A DNA stretch of 64,000 nt from Alistipes sp. (GTDB taxonomy: Bacteria; Bacteroidota; Bacteroidia; Bacteroidales; Rikenellaceae). Each line of letters opens with the position of its first letter. The first letter of the stretch is position 1. Where the stretch lies: the NCBI GenBank assembly GCA_017437045.1, contig JAFSBY010000040.1:1-64000 (forward strand). Reading direction: 5' to 3'. A model generated the notes under the pieces. The model was not told the DNA's origin, made no database searches, and saw only the letters and a list, made by a program, of their open reading frames with translations. Positions 49,166 to 57,961 of the stretch are shown piece after piece. Position numbers and translations under genes: made by a program.

Positions 49166-51292
49166 ATGAAAAAACTGTTTTTAACGCTTGCTGCTGCTTT
49201 TGTAGCGCTGTCGGCCGTGGCTGACGAGGGTATGTGGATGTTGCCCTATCTGCAAAAGATGAATGCGAAAGATCTGAAGGCAAAGGGTTGTAAACTCTCG
49301 ACCGAGGAGATCTATTCGATGAATAAATCGTCACTCCTGGATGCGATTGTGATCTTTGGTGGCGGGTGCACGGGTGAGATTGTCTCTCCCGAGGGTCTGA
49401 TCTTTACGAACCACCACTGTGGTTTCGGAGCTATTCAGTCGCTCTCGTCGGTCGAGCACGACTACCTGAAGAATGGTTTCTGGGCCCAGAACAATGCCGA
49501 GGAGATTCCGGCTCCGGGTCTGAAGGTGCGTTTTGTTCGCCAGATCATCGACGTCACGGCCGAGGTGTTGGGGAGTGTTCCCTCGATCGCCTCGCAGCAG
49601 GAGTATAATAAGATCGTTGCCGAGCAGGTGAAGCGAGTGACCGAAGAGTTGCAGCGTGCCAACCAGGGTAAGGATGTGATGATCCGCTCGTTCTTTGGTG
49701 GCAACCAATACTTCGCCTTCGTGCTGGAGGTCTTTTCGGATGTCCGTCTGGTGGGTACGCCTCCCCAGTCGATCGGTAAGTTCGGTGGTGAGACCGACAA
49801 CTGGATGTGGCCGCGCCACACGGGTGACTTCTCGATTTTCCGTGTCTATGCCGGTAAGGATAACCGCCCGGCCGAGTACTCGAAGGATAACCAACCCTAT
49901 CGTGCCGAGAAGTTCCTCAAGATCAATATTAAGGGTTACAAGGAGGGTGATTTTGCCATGGTGATGGGCTTCCCCGGCTCGACGCAGCGTTACATGACCT
50001 CGTACGAGATCGACTATATGCTCGAGGTGGACAATCCGCAGCGCATCTACATCCGTGGTGAGCGTCAGAAGATCTTAGCCGAGGATATGGCTGCCAGCGA
50101 TAAGGTACGTATTCAGTACGCCTCGAAATATGCCTCGTCGTCGAATTATTGGAAGAATTCGATCGGTATGTCGCGCGGTGTGCAGAAGCTGAACGTGAAG
50201 AGCCGCAAGGAGGCACAAGAGGCTTCCTATCTGGCTTGGGCCTACGCATCGACCCTGCCCGAGGAGGGTTATATCGACGCACTGAAGAAGATCGAGCAGT
50301 ACTATGCCGAGACGAAGGATGCAAGTGCTGATGTGCAATACATCCGTGAATCGATGATCAGCGCCATTGAGATTGTCGGCGTGGCTCGTCTGTTGATGGA
50401 TGGTGTGAATCTGAAGAAGAGTGTCAATGCGAAGGAGGTGATGCAGCGTGCACAGGCCTTCTACAAGAATTTCAACGAGCCGACCGATCGTCGCGTAGCA
50501 AAACGTATGTTGCAGATTGCTCGCGAGAATATGCGTCAGGTGCCGTCGTTCTATTCGCAGATCATCGACAAGGAGTTCGGCGGAGATATCGAGAAGTATG
50601 TCGATCATCTCTATGACAACACGGTGTTCCGCAGCCCTGAGGCTTTGGAGGCCTTCTTGAAGGATTTCTCGACCGAGAAATTGGCCGCCGATCCGGTGAT
50701 GCCGTTGGCTCGTTCGATCTATGTGAAGATGTATGACCTGCAGCGTAAGGTGGCCCAGAAGCGTCCGCTCTATGCAGAAGGTCATCGCAAATATATCGAC
50801 GGTCTGATGAAGCAGAATCCGAACAATGCTTGGTATTCGGATGCCAACTTCACGGTACGTTTGACCTATGGTAATATCCTGCCCTATTCGCCCGCTGATG
50901 GTGTACACTACAACTATTACACGACCCTGAAGGGTGTCATGGAGAAGGAAGATAAGAACAACCCGATCGAGTTTACGGTAGAGCCGCGCCTCAAGGAGCT
51001 CTACAAGCAGGGTGATTATGGTCGCTATGCCAACCAACAGGGTGAGTTGGTTACCTGCTTCCTCTCGAATCTGGATATCACGGGTGGTAACTCCGGATCG
51101 CCGGTGCTCAATGGCAAGGGCGAGCTGATCGGTTTGGCCTTCGACGGCAACTGGGAGGCCATGTCGGGTGATATTGCCTTCGAGCCGGAGTTGCAGCGTA
51201 TGATCGCAGTCGATGTACGCTACGTACTCTTTATTATCGACAAATTTGCCGGTGCCGAGTGGTTGCTCAACGAGCTGGTCATTGTCGAGTAA
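49166..51292 (+). CDS. S46-family dipeptidyl-peptidase, DPP7-type
   Basis: Periplasmic or outer-membrane exopeptidase that removes N-terminal dipeptides, feeding asaccharolytic or mixed nutrition. 708 residues with a signal peptide (ends VALSAVA). The chymotrypsin-like halves carry the catalytic His in TNHHCGFGAIQSLSSVEHDY (His83/84) and Ser643 in ITGGNSGSPVLNGKGELIGL. The residue 18 positions after the Ser is Gly661 (AFDGNWEAMSGD). In known S46 enzymes Gly here marks DPP7, with hydrophobic P1, and Arg marks DPP11, with acidic P1. It should therefore be DPP7-like. Confidence 0.93.
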   Translation: MKKLFLTLAAAFVALSAVADEGMWMLPYLQKMNAKDLKAKGCKLSTEEIYSMNKSSLLDAIVIFGGGCTGEIVSPEGLIFTNHHCGFGAIQSLSSVEHDYLKNGFWAQNNAEEIPAPGLKVRFVRQIIDVTAEVLGSVPSIASQQEYNKIVAEQVKRVTEELQRANQGKDVMIRSFFGGNQYFAFVLEVFSDVRLVGTPPQSIGKFGGETDNWMWPRHTGDFSIFRVYAGKDNRPAEYSKDNQPYRAEKFLKINIKGYKEGDFAMVMGFPGSTQRYMTSYEIDYMLEVDNPQRIYIRGERQKILAEDMAASDKVRIQYASKYASSSNYWKNSIGMSRGVQKLNVKSRKEAQEASYLAWAYASTLPEEGYIDALKKIEQYYAETKDASADVQYIRESMISAIEIVGVARLLMDGVNLKKSVNAKEVMQRAQAFYKNFNEPTDRRVAKRMLQIARENMRQVPSFYSQIIDKEFGGDIEKYVDHLYDNTVFRSPEALEAFLKDFSTEKLAADPVMPLARSIYVKMYDLQRKVAQKRPLYAEGHRKYIDGLMKQNPNNAWYSDANFTVRLTYGNILPYSPADGVHYNYYTTLKGVMEKEDKNNPIEFTVEPRLKELYKQGDYGRYANQQGELVTCFLSNLDITGGNSGSPVLNGKGELIGLAFDGNWEAMSGDIAFEPELQRMIAVDVRYVLFIIDKFAGAEWLLNELVIVE

Positions 51293-51335
51293 AACAGAGA
51301 TTGTAAACGCTATATAATAAAAGAGATCATCTAAG

Positions 51336-53381
51336 ATGGCAAACAAAGAGTTTAAGCGCTATTTGGTTACTTCGGCACTCCCCTATGCCAACGGACCGGT
51401 CCACATCGGTCACTTGGCGGGTGTCTATGTGCCTTCCGATATTTATGTACGTTATTTGCGCCTAAAGGGGTGTGATGTGGTGTCGATCTGTGGCTCGGAC
51501 GAGCACGGTGTACCCATCACGATCAAGGCCCGCAAGGAGGGTGTGACGCCCCAGGATATCGTCGATCGTTACCACAACCTGATCAAACGTTCGTTCGAGG
51601 GGCTTGGTATATCGTTCGATATCTATTCGCGTACCTCATCGCCTACCCACGCCGTGACAGCTTCTAATTTCTTCCGCAAACTCTACGACGAGGGTAAATT
51701 TATCGAGCAGAGCTCCGAGCAATTCTATGACGAGGAGGCCAAGACCTTCTTGGCAGACCGCTACATTGTGGGTACCTGCCCCAAATGTGGTGCCGAGCGT
51801 GCTTATGGCGACCAGTGCGAGAAGTGTGGTTCTACCCTCTCGCCCGACGAACTGATCGATCCGAAGAGTGCCGTTTCGGGCTCGAAACCGATCAAGAAGG
51901 AGACCAAACACTGGTATCTGCCTTTGAACGAGTATGAGCAGATGTTGCGTGAGTGGATCTTGGAGGGTCATAAGGAGTGGAAATCGAACGTCTATGGCCA
52001 GTGCAAGAGCTGGTTGGACGGAGGTTTGCAGCCGCGTGCCGTGAGTCGTGACCTGGATTGGGGTATTCCCGTGCCGGTGGAGGGTGCCGAGGGTAAGGTG
52101 CTCTACGTATGGTTTGATGCACCGATTGGCTATATCTCGGCCACGAAGGATCTGACCCCCGATTGGGAGAAGTATTGGAAGAGCGAGGATACGAAACTTG
52201 TCCACTTCATTGGTAAGGATAACATCGTCTTCCACTGCATCGTCTTCCCGTCGATGCTCAAGGCTCATGGCGAATTTATTTTGCCCGAAAATGTCCCCTC
52301 GAACGAGTTCTTGAACCTGGAGGGTGATAAGATTTCGACCTCGCGTAACTGGGCTGTTTGGCTGCACGAATATCTGGAGGAGTTCCCCGGAAAGGAGGAT
52401 GTGCTGCGCTATGTTTTGTGTGCCAACGCTCCCGAGACGAAGGATAACGACTTCACGTGGAAGGATTTCCAGGCTCGTAACAACTCGGAGTTGGTGGCCA
52501 TCTTGGGTAACTTTGTCAATCGTGCATTGGTCTTGACCCAGAAATATTACAACGGCGAGGTGCCCGCTTGTGGAGAGTTGAACGACTACGACCGCGAGAC
52601 GATCACCGAGTTGCAGGCCATCAAGGCCAATCTGGAGCACAACATCGAGACCTACCACTTCCGTGAAGCCCTCAAAGAGGCCATGAATTTCGCTCGAATC
52701 GGAAATAAGTACCTGGCGGACACCGAGCCCTGGAAAGTCGTTAAAACCGACCCGGAACGCGTAAAAACGATCCTGAACATTGCCCTGCAGATCACGGCCA
52801 ACACGGCGATCGCCATCGAGCCCTTCATGCCCTTCACGGCAGCGAAGATGATCTCGATGTTCGCTACCGAGAAATTTGGTTGGGAGGAGCTTGGCAAGAT
52901 GGATCTGATGAAGGCCGGCCATACGATCGGTAAGGCAGAATTGCTCTTCGAGAAGATCGAGGACGAGGTGATCCAAAAACAGCTCGATAAGTTGCAGTCC
53001 ACCAAGGAGGCCAATTTGGCTGCCGAGAAAGCTCAAAACGTTGAGGATCAGAAAGATAATATCTCTTTCGATGATTTCCAGAAGATGGATATCCGCGTGG
53101 CGACGATTCTGACGGCCGAGAAGGTTGCCAAGACCAAGAAGTTGTTGAAGCTGACCGTCGATACGGGTATCGACCAGCGTGAGATTGTGAGCGGTATTGC
53201 CGAGCACTTCACGCCCGAGGAACTCGTTGGTAAACAGGTACTTGTATTGGTAAATCTGGAGCCTCGCGAGTTGAAAGGCACGCTTTCGCGCGGTATGATC
53301 CTGATGGCGGAGGATGCCTCGGGTAAGCTGCGCTTGTTACAACCCAACGAGGCGGTCAATAACGGAGCAATCGTAGGATAG
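51336..53381 (+). CDS. metG: Methionyl-tRNA synthetase
   Basis: Charges tRNA-Met. 681 residues. The class I motif [16 protein letters not shown] (HIGH) is at about residues 14-29. The zinc knuckle is [18 protein letters not shown]. The second signature is [12 protein letters not shown] (KMSKS variant KISTS). A C-terminal tRNA-binding OB domain (about 565-681) has [20 protein letters not shown]. The full-length two-part architecture is typical. It lies 43 bp after the peptidase and 2 bp before ilvE. Confidence 0.98.
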   Translation: MANKEFKRYLVTSALPYANGPVHIGHLAGVYVPSDIYVRYLRLKGCDVVSICGSDEHGVPITIKARKEGVTPQDIVDRYHNLIKRSFEGLGISFDIYSRTSSPTHAVTASNFFRKLYDEGKFIEQSSEQFYDEEAKTFLADRYIVGTCPKCGAERAYGDQCEKCGSTLSPDELIDPKSAVSGSKPIKKETKHWYLPLNEYEQMLREWILEGHKEWKSNVYGQCKSWLDGGLQPRAVSRDLDWGIPVPVEGAEGKVLYVWFDAPIGYISATKDLTPDWEKYWKSEDTKLVHFIGKDNIVFHCIVFPSMLKAHGEFILPENVPSNEFLNLEGDKISTSRNWAVWLHEYLEEFPGKEDVLRYVLCANAPETKDNDFTWKDFQARNNSELVAILGNFVNRALVLTQKYYNGEVPACGELNDYDRETITELQAIKANLEHNIETYHFREALKEAMNFARIGNKYLADTEPWKVVKTDPERVKTILNIALQITANTAIAIEPFMPFTAAKMISMFATEKFGWEELGKMDLMKAGHTIGKAELLFEKIEDEVIQKQLDKLQSTKEANLAAEKAQNVEDQKDNISFDDFQKMDIRVATILTAEKVAKTKKLLKLTVDTGIDQREIVSGIAEHFTPEELVGKQVLVLVNLEPRELKGTLSRGMILMAEDASGKLRLLQPNEAVNNGAIVG

Positions 53382-53383
53382 AG

Positions 53384-54412
53384 ATGATGGAGTTGGCTGA
53401 TTGGGAGTGGTCGGAGCTTCGCTTCGACTACTACAAAACAGACTGCAACATACGTTACAGCTACGCCCCGGATCAGGGGTGGAGTCCGATGCAGATATCG
53501 ACCGACGAGACCCTGCCGGTGCCGCTGGCAGCAGCTTGTCTGCACTATGGATCGTCGCTTTTCGAGGGGCTGAAGGCTTTTCGAGGGGCGGACGGTCGTG
53601 TGCGAATTTTCCGCTTGGAGGAGACGGTGAAGCGGCTTCAGGCTTCGGCCGAGCGGCTCTGTATGCCGGTTCCTACGCGGGAGATGATCATCGAGGCTTG
53701 TACGGAGGTGGTGCGTCGCAACCTGCGACACCTGCCCCCCTATGGTACGGGTGCGGCGATGTATCTGCGTCCGGTCGAGATTGGTACTTCGACCAGCTTT
53801 GGCGTCAAGCCTTCGGACGAGGCGCTTTTCGTGGTCTTTTGTTCGCCGGTAGGTCCCTATTTCAAAGGGGGTATTCGCCCCATTCAGGTGGCCATTGACC
53901 GCGAACAAGATCGTGTTGCTGCACATGGTACGGGCGATGTGAAGATCGGTGCCAATTACGCGGCGAGCCTGCTACCCTACCGCCATGCGCGTGCGTTGGG
54001 TTGTGCCAGCGTGTTGTTTCTCGATCCGAAGGAGCACAAATATTTGGACGAGTGTGTGGCGGCCAATTTCTTTGCCATCCGTGACGGGAAATACATCACG
54101 CCCAAATCGCAGACGATTCTACCCTCGATTACCAATAAAACCCTGCGTCAGGTTGCTTTAGACATGGGTTTGGAGGTTGAAGAGCGGTTGATTCCGGTTG
54201 AAGAGCTATCGACCTTTGAGGAGTGTGGCTGTTGTGGCACGGGCGCGATCATTGCCCCTATTGGCAAGATTATCGACATGCAGACGGGTCAGGAGTATCA
54301 TTACACCGATTCGGTTGGTCCGGTGAGCTACAAACTCTATCAGCATCTGCTCGATATTCAATATGGAGTTGAGGAGGATCGACACAGCTGGAATACGATC
54401 GTAGAATTGTAG
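53384..54412 (+). CDS. ilvE: Branched-chain amino acid aminotransferase
   Basis: PLP enzyme for the last step of valine, leucine and isoleucine synthesis. 342 residues of fold type IV. Marks are LHYGSSLFEGLKAFRG, VRIFRLEETVKRLQASAERL, GDVKIGANYAASLLPYRHARALG (the PLP Lys is expected at KIGANYAAS or the following strand), CVAANFFAIRDGKYITPK, and ECGCCGTGAIIAPIG. The start at 53384 gives MMELADW, 2 bp from the metG stop, so translation is probably coupled. A parS-bearing palindrome follows. Confidence 0.93.
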   Translation: MMELADWEWSELRFDYYKTDCNIRYSYAPDQGWSPMQISTDETLPVPLAAACLHYGSSLFEGLKAFRGADGRVRIFRLEETVKRLQASAERLCMPVPTREMIIEACTEVVRRNLRHLPPYGTGAAMYLRPVEIGTSTSFGVKPSDEALFVVFCSPVGPYFKGGIRPIQVAIDREQDRVAAHGTGDVKIGANYAASLLPYRHARALGCASVLFLDPKEHKYLDECVAANFFAIRDGKYITPKSQTILPSITNKTLRQVALDMGLEVEERLIPVEELSTFEECGCCGTGAIIAPIGKIIDMQTGQEYHYTDSVGPVSYKLYQHLLDIQYGVEEDRHSWNTIVEL

Positions 54413-54436
54413 CACGCGCCCTTTATGGGAAACAGC

Positions 54437-54470
54437 AAACGGATGTTCCACGTGGAACATCCGTTTTTCT
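54437..54470. terminator. Palindromic terminator containing parS
   Basis: A 30-bp perfect palindrome (54437-54466) followed by T residues; its centre is parS site 1 (54444-54459). It can serve both as the stop for ilvE and mnmG and as a protein-binding site. Confidence 0.8.
54444..54459. promoter_or_regulatory. parS site 1
   Basis: TGTTCCACGTGGAACA is a perfect 16-bp palindrome identical to the known ParB-binding sequence of Pseudomonas and close to the general parS consensus. It lies in the ilvE-mnmG gap. Confidence 0.82.
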
Positions 54471-54505
54471 TTCTCTTTTGTATGTTTGATTAAGCGATGA
54501 GATTT

Positions 54506-54521
54506 TGTTCCACGTGGAACA
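54506..54521. promoter_or_regulatory. parS site 2
   Basis: A second exact TGTTCCACGTGGAACA, starting 62 bp from the first. Its end abuts the mnmG stop codon (54522). Confidence 0.82.
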
Positions 54522-56402
54522 CTATCGTCCAAATTTGATCAGCAATACGTTTACATCGGCCGGCGAGACGCCCGGAATGCGCGAGGCTTGCCCAATGGTT
54601 TTGGGCTGGATTCGAGTTAGTTTTTGTCTTGCCTCGATCGTTAATGATTGCATTTGCATAAAATCGAAGCCTTCCGGAATCAAAACAGCCTCTAATCGGT
54701 GTAGTTTTTCGGCATTTTGTTTTTCTCGTTCGATGTATCCTTTGTACTTGATCTGGATCTCTGCTGCCTCGATAGCCTCGTTGCTGATCTCCTCTTTGGT
54801 GAGGAATCGATCTAATTTGGGCAGGACCTTGCGAGCCCCCTCGATGGTCACGCCGTTGCGAACCAACAGATCGAAGAGCTTTTTTCCTTGCGTTAAGGGC
54901 TCCGATCCGACCGAAATCAAATAGTCGTTAATTTCGGCTATTTTGACCGATTGATTTTGCGCGAAGGAAATAAGCGATTCTACAGCCGATTTTTTTTGTG
55001 CAAATTCGCGCGCCCGTTTGGCCGAAATTAGGCCGATTTTTTCACCGAGCGGCGTGAGTCGCATGTCGGCATTGTCTTGTCGGAGCAGAATCCGATACTC
55101 GGCGCGCGAGGTGAACATGCGATAGGGTTCGTCTACACCCTTCGTCACCAGGTCGTCGATCAAGACACCGATGTAGGCTTCGTCGCGTTTCAGCACGATC
55201 GCCTCCTCCCCTACTCTGGCTCGGTGGGCATTGATGCCGGCCATCAGACCTTGTGCTGCCGCCTCCTCATAGCCGGTCGTTCCATTGACCTGTCCGGCAA
55301 AATAGAGGCCCTCGATGAGTTTAGTTTCGAGCGAATGGTGCAGCTGTGTAGGCGGAAAATAGTCGTATTCGATGGCGTAGCCCGGACGATAGATGTGCAG
55401 ATCCTCCAACCCTTCGATCCGATGCAACGCCTCCCATTGCACCTCCCAGGGCAACGACGACGAAAAACCGTTCAGGTAATATTCGTTCGTGTGACGACCC
55501 TCCGGCTCCAAAAAGAGCTGATGCTCCTCCTTGTCGGCAAAGGTGCGGAGCTTGTCCTCGATCGAGGGACAGTAACGCGGTCCGATGCCGTGAATCGTAC
55601 CATTGAAGAGCGGCGAACGGTCAAAACCGGTACGCAGCAGATCGTGTACCTCCTTTGAGGTGTACACCAAAAAACAGGGCAACTGTTCTTTAACCGGCTC
55701 TGTATCAGATGAAAACGAAAATTTTGCCGGATGCTCATCACCCCCTTGCACCTCCAATAGTTCGAAATTGATCGTGCGGGCATCGAGGCGCGCCGGTGTG
55801 CCGGTTTTCATTCTTCCAACCTCAAATCCACGGGCCGCGAGCTGTGCTGTCAGCCCCTTCGAGGCGGCATCTCCGGCGCGACCGCCCTCGGCATGCGAGG
55901 CTCCGCAATGCATCAGACCCTCCAAAAAGGTGCCGGCCGTGAGGATCACCTTCTCGCAACTGAACTCCACCCCCATGCGGGTTTTTACGCCACAAATTCT
56001 CGGTTGCGGCCCCTCCGTAAAGAGGAGTTCGGCAGCCGTATCTTGCCAAATATAGAGGTTCGTCGTGTTCTCCAACGTATGTCGCCACTCGGCCGAGAAG
56101 GCCTCCTTATCACACTGTGCTCGCGGGCTCCACATGGCGGCTCCTTTCGAGCGGTTGAGCATGCGAAATTGGATGGTTGTACGGTCGGTGATGATACCCA
56201 TCATACCTCCCAGGGCGTCAATTTCGCGGACAATTTGCCCCTTCGCTACCCCACCGACGGCCGGATTGCACGACATGGCAGCCAGCTTGGTCATGTCCAT
56301 CGTCAGCAACAACGTCCGCGATCCGAGTCGCGCGGCTGCCGACGCAGCTTCGCAACCGGCATGGCCGCCACCGATGACTATAATATCATAATGCAGGGTC
56401 AT
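54522..56402 (-). CDS. mnmG: tRNA uridine-5-carboxymethylaminomethyl modification enzyme MnmG
   Basis: FAD enzyme that, with MnmE, modifies U34 of certain tRNAs. 626 residues. The FAD fold begins DIIVIGGGHAGCEAASAAARLG. Further marks are CNPAVGGVAKGQIVREIDALGG, LTAGTFLEGLMHCG, GPRYCPSIEDK, FAGQVNGTTGYEEAAAQG, and a helical C-terminal region that binds MnmE (YLISVGSEPLTQGKK). Its ATG overlaps the ybeY stop as ATGA. mnmG (gidA) is near oriC in many bacteria, and two parS sites flank its 3' end. Confidence 0.98.
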   Translation of the reverse strand: MTLHYDIIVIGGGHAGCEAASAAARLGSRTLLLTMDMTKLAAMSCNPAVGGVAKGQIVREIDALGGMMGIITDRTTIQFRMLNRSKGAAMWSPRAQCDKEAFSAEWRHTLENTTNLYIWQDTAAELLFTEGPQPRICGVKTRMGVEFSCEKVILTAGTFLEGLMHCGASHAEGGRAGDAASKGLTAQLAARGFEVGRMKTGTPARLDARTINFELLEVQGGDEHPAKFSFSSDTEPVKEQLPCFLVYTSKEVHDLLRTGFDRSPLFNGTIHGIGPRYCPSIEDKLRTFADKEEHQLFLEPEGRHTNEYYLNGFSSSLPWEVQWEALHRIEGLEDLHIYRPGYAIEYDYFPPTQLHHSLETKLIEGLYFAGQVNGTTGYEEAAAQGLMAGINAHRARVGEEAIVLKRDEAYIGVLIDDLVTKGVDEPYRMFTSRAEYRILLRQDNADMRLTPLGEKIGLISAKRAREFAQKKSAVESLISFAQNQSVKIAEINDYLISVGSEPLTQGKKLFDLLVRNGVTIEGARKVLPKLDRFLTKEEISNEAIEAAEIQIKYKGYIEREKQNAEKLHRLEAVLIPEGFDFMQMQSLTIEARQKLTRIQPKTIGQASRIPGVSPADVNVLLIKFGR

Positions 56403-56827
56403 AATTGCCAGAATTTCAAATATTTATCCTCTTTGCGGTGCATTTGGGCGTTGGCTCGAGGGGTCTTGTCCTTTTGGCCACAGAGGTGGAGCACGCCGTG
56501 TACGACGACGCGGCGCATCTCTTCGAGGCGTGTAGCCCCATATTGGCGGGCGTTGTCGGCTACGGTCTCCACGTCGATGTAGATGTCACCGTGGATGATC
56601 CCTTCGCCCTTCAGATCGCTATAATCGAAGGTGATGATGTCCGTATAGTAGTCGTGGCCGAGGAATTGGCGATTCATCTCGAGCAGGCGTTGGGCCGAGC
56701 AGAAGATATAGTTCACCTCCCCCATTTGGTATCCTTCGGCGGCGGCAACCTCTTTGAGCCAGGCCGAGGTGCGACGTTTTTCGGGGAGTCGATAACGACA
56801 ATCGTCAGTATGGTAGTGTATAGCCAT
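56399..56827 (-). CDS. ybeY: Endoribonuclease YbeY
   Basis: Metalloprotein needed for 16S rRNA 3'-end maturation and ribosome quality control. 142 residues, with FLGHDYYTDIITFDYS and GDIYIDVETVADNARQYG. The zinc motif reads HGVLHLCGQKD, giving His110 and His114. The third metal ligand position, normally His, is Asp120 here. Asp could still bind zinc. It follows the EnvC-like gene by 9 bp and overlaps mnmG by 4 bp. Confidence 0.93.
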   Translation of the reverse strand: MAIHYHTDDCRYRLPEKRRTSAWLKEVAAAEGYQMGEVNYIFCSAQRLLEMNRQFLGHDYYTDIITFDYSDLKGEGIIHGDIYIDVETVADNARQYGATRLEEMRRVVVHGVLHLCGQKDKTPRANAQMHRKEDKYLKFWQL

Positions 56828-56836
56828 AGGTCAAGT

Positions 56837-57961
56837 CTATTGTTTGAAACATTTTGCGGCCGAGAGCTCCTCTTTGGGGTTGGGCGAATAGATGCCGAAG
56901 ACGATTTTGTATTCGGTCTCCATCGTGGCGGCATTGACCGATGCACCGACCGTTCCGAGCGGCTGGTTTTTGCCCACTTTTTGCCCCTTTTTAACCGCTA
57001 CGGTGCCCATGTTGGCATAGGAGGATATATATTCGCCGTGAGCCACGAAAACGTCGTATTTTGCCGTGATGCGGTTGCGTTTCACCTCGACCACAATACC
57101 CTCGTAGATCGAACGCACGGCAGCACCTCGACGACCGATCACCTCGGCCATGTTCCCCTTGTAGCGTTTCACCTTACCTTGTGCCACCGGCAGGTTCAAA
57201 TTCTTGGTCTTTCCGGAGAACGAGGCACCCTCTTTATTGCCCCGGATGAGTTTACGCAACTCGCTGATAGCCACGCTCAACTGCTCCTCCTGCTCCACTT
57301 TGCGCTTCATGGCTGCCCGTTCGCGTTGCGACATCTTTTTGATCTCGCCTTTGGCACTCTTCTGATCGCGTTGCAGGCGCTCCTTTTGCTTCGTGGCACT
57401 GCGCGATACGGAGTCGAGAGCCCGTTGCTGCGTGGTCAGCCTTGTACGTTCTTGGGCAAGTTGCAACTGCTCCTCTTCGATGCGTTGCAGCAGCCGTTCG
57501 CGCAGCAATGCCAATTCGCGGAGAGCCGAGATGCGACGAGCCGCATCGGAAAAGCTCTTGGCCGAAAATATATAGCTTAAGTAGTTGTGATACCGATGGT
57601 TACGATACGCTTCGCGCACCATCGAGGCATACAGCTTACGGTTTTGCTCGAGCGAGGCATCGAGCACGGTGGCGGTACTGTCGGCGCGAGCTATCTCGCT
57701 GCGAATCATCCCGGCCTCCTGTTCGGTTTCGGTGATGAGCTGACTGCGGGCCTCAATTTGGCGCGCCAAGCGTCGAGCACGCTCCTCGGTGGCCGAACGA
57801 CCCTTTTGGAGCTGTTGAATTTCCGCCTCTTCGCGGGCAATTTTCTGCTCCAATTCGGCAATCGCCTTGCGTTGAGCAGCAATGCGGGCATCGTTTTGTC
57901 CGAAGGCTGATAGGGCTACCAACAAGAGCATCAACAGCCCTATATAACGTATTGGTCTCAT
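56837..57961 (-). CDS. EnvC-like murein hydrolase activator (degenerate LytM)
   Basis: 374 residues. A signal peptide ends near residue 21 (LVALSAFG). A long coiled coil follows at about residues 25-105 and 140-240 (EQKIAREEAEIQQLQKG and similar). The C-terminal LytM/M23-like domain (about 265-374) has DVFVAHGEYISSYANMGTVAV and KVGKNQPLGTVGASV. The catalytic H-x-x-x-D and H-x-H zinc residues are missing, as in EnvC, which activates amidases without cutting the wall itself. It overlaps the TPR gene by 4 bp and should act in daughter-cell separation. Confidence 0.87.
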   Translation of the reverse strand: MRPIRYIGLLMLLLVALSAFGQNDARIAAQRKAIAELEQKIAREEAEIQQLQKGRSATEERARRLARQIEARSQLITETEQEAGMIRSEIARADSTATVLDASLEQNRKLYASMVREAYRNHRYHNYLSYIFSAKSFSDAARRISALRELALLRERLLQRIEEEQLQLAQERTRLTTQQRALDSVSRSATKQKERLQRDQKSAKGEIKKMSQRERAAMKRKVEQEEQLSVAISELRKLIRGNKEGASFSGKTKNLNLPVAQGKVKRYKGNMAEVIGRRGAAVRSIYEGIVVEVKRNRITAKYDVFVAHGEYISSYANMGTVAVKKGQKVGKNQPLGTVGASVNAATMETEYKIVFGIYSPNPKEELSAAKCFKQ

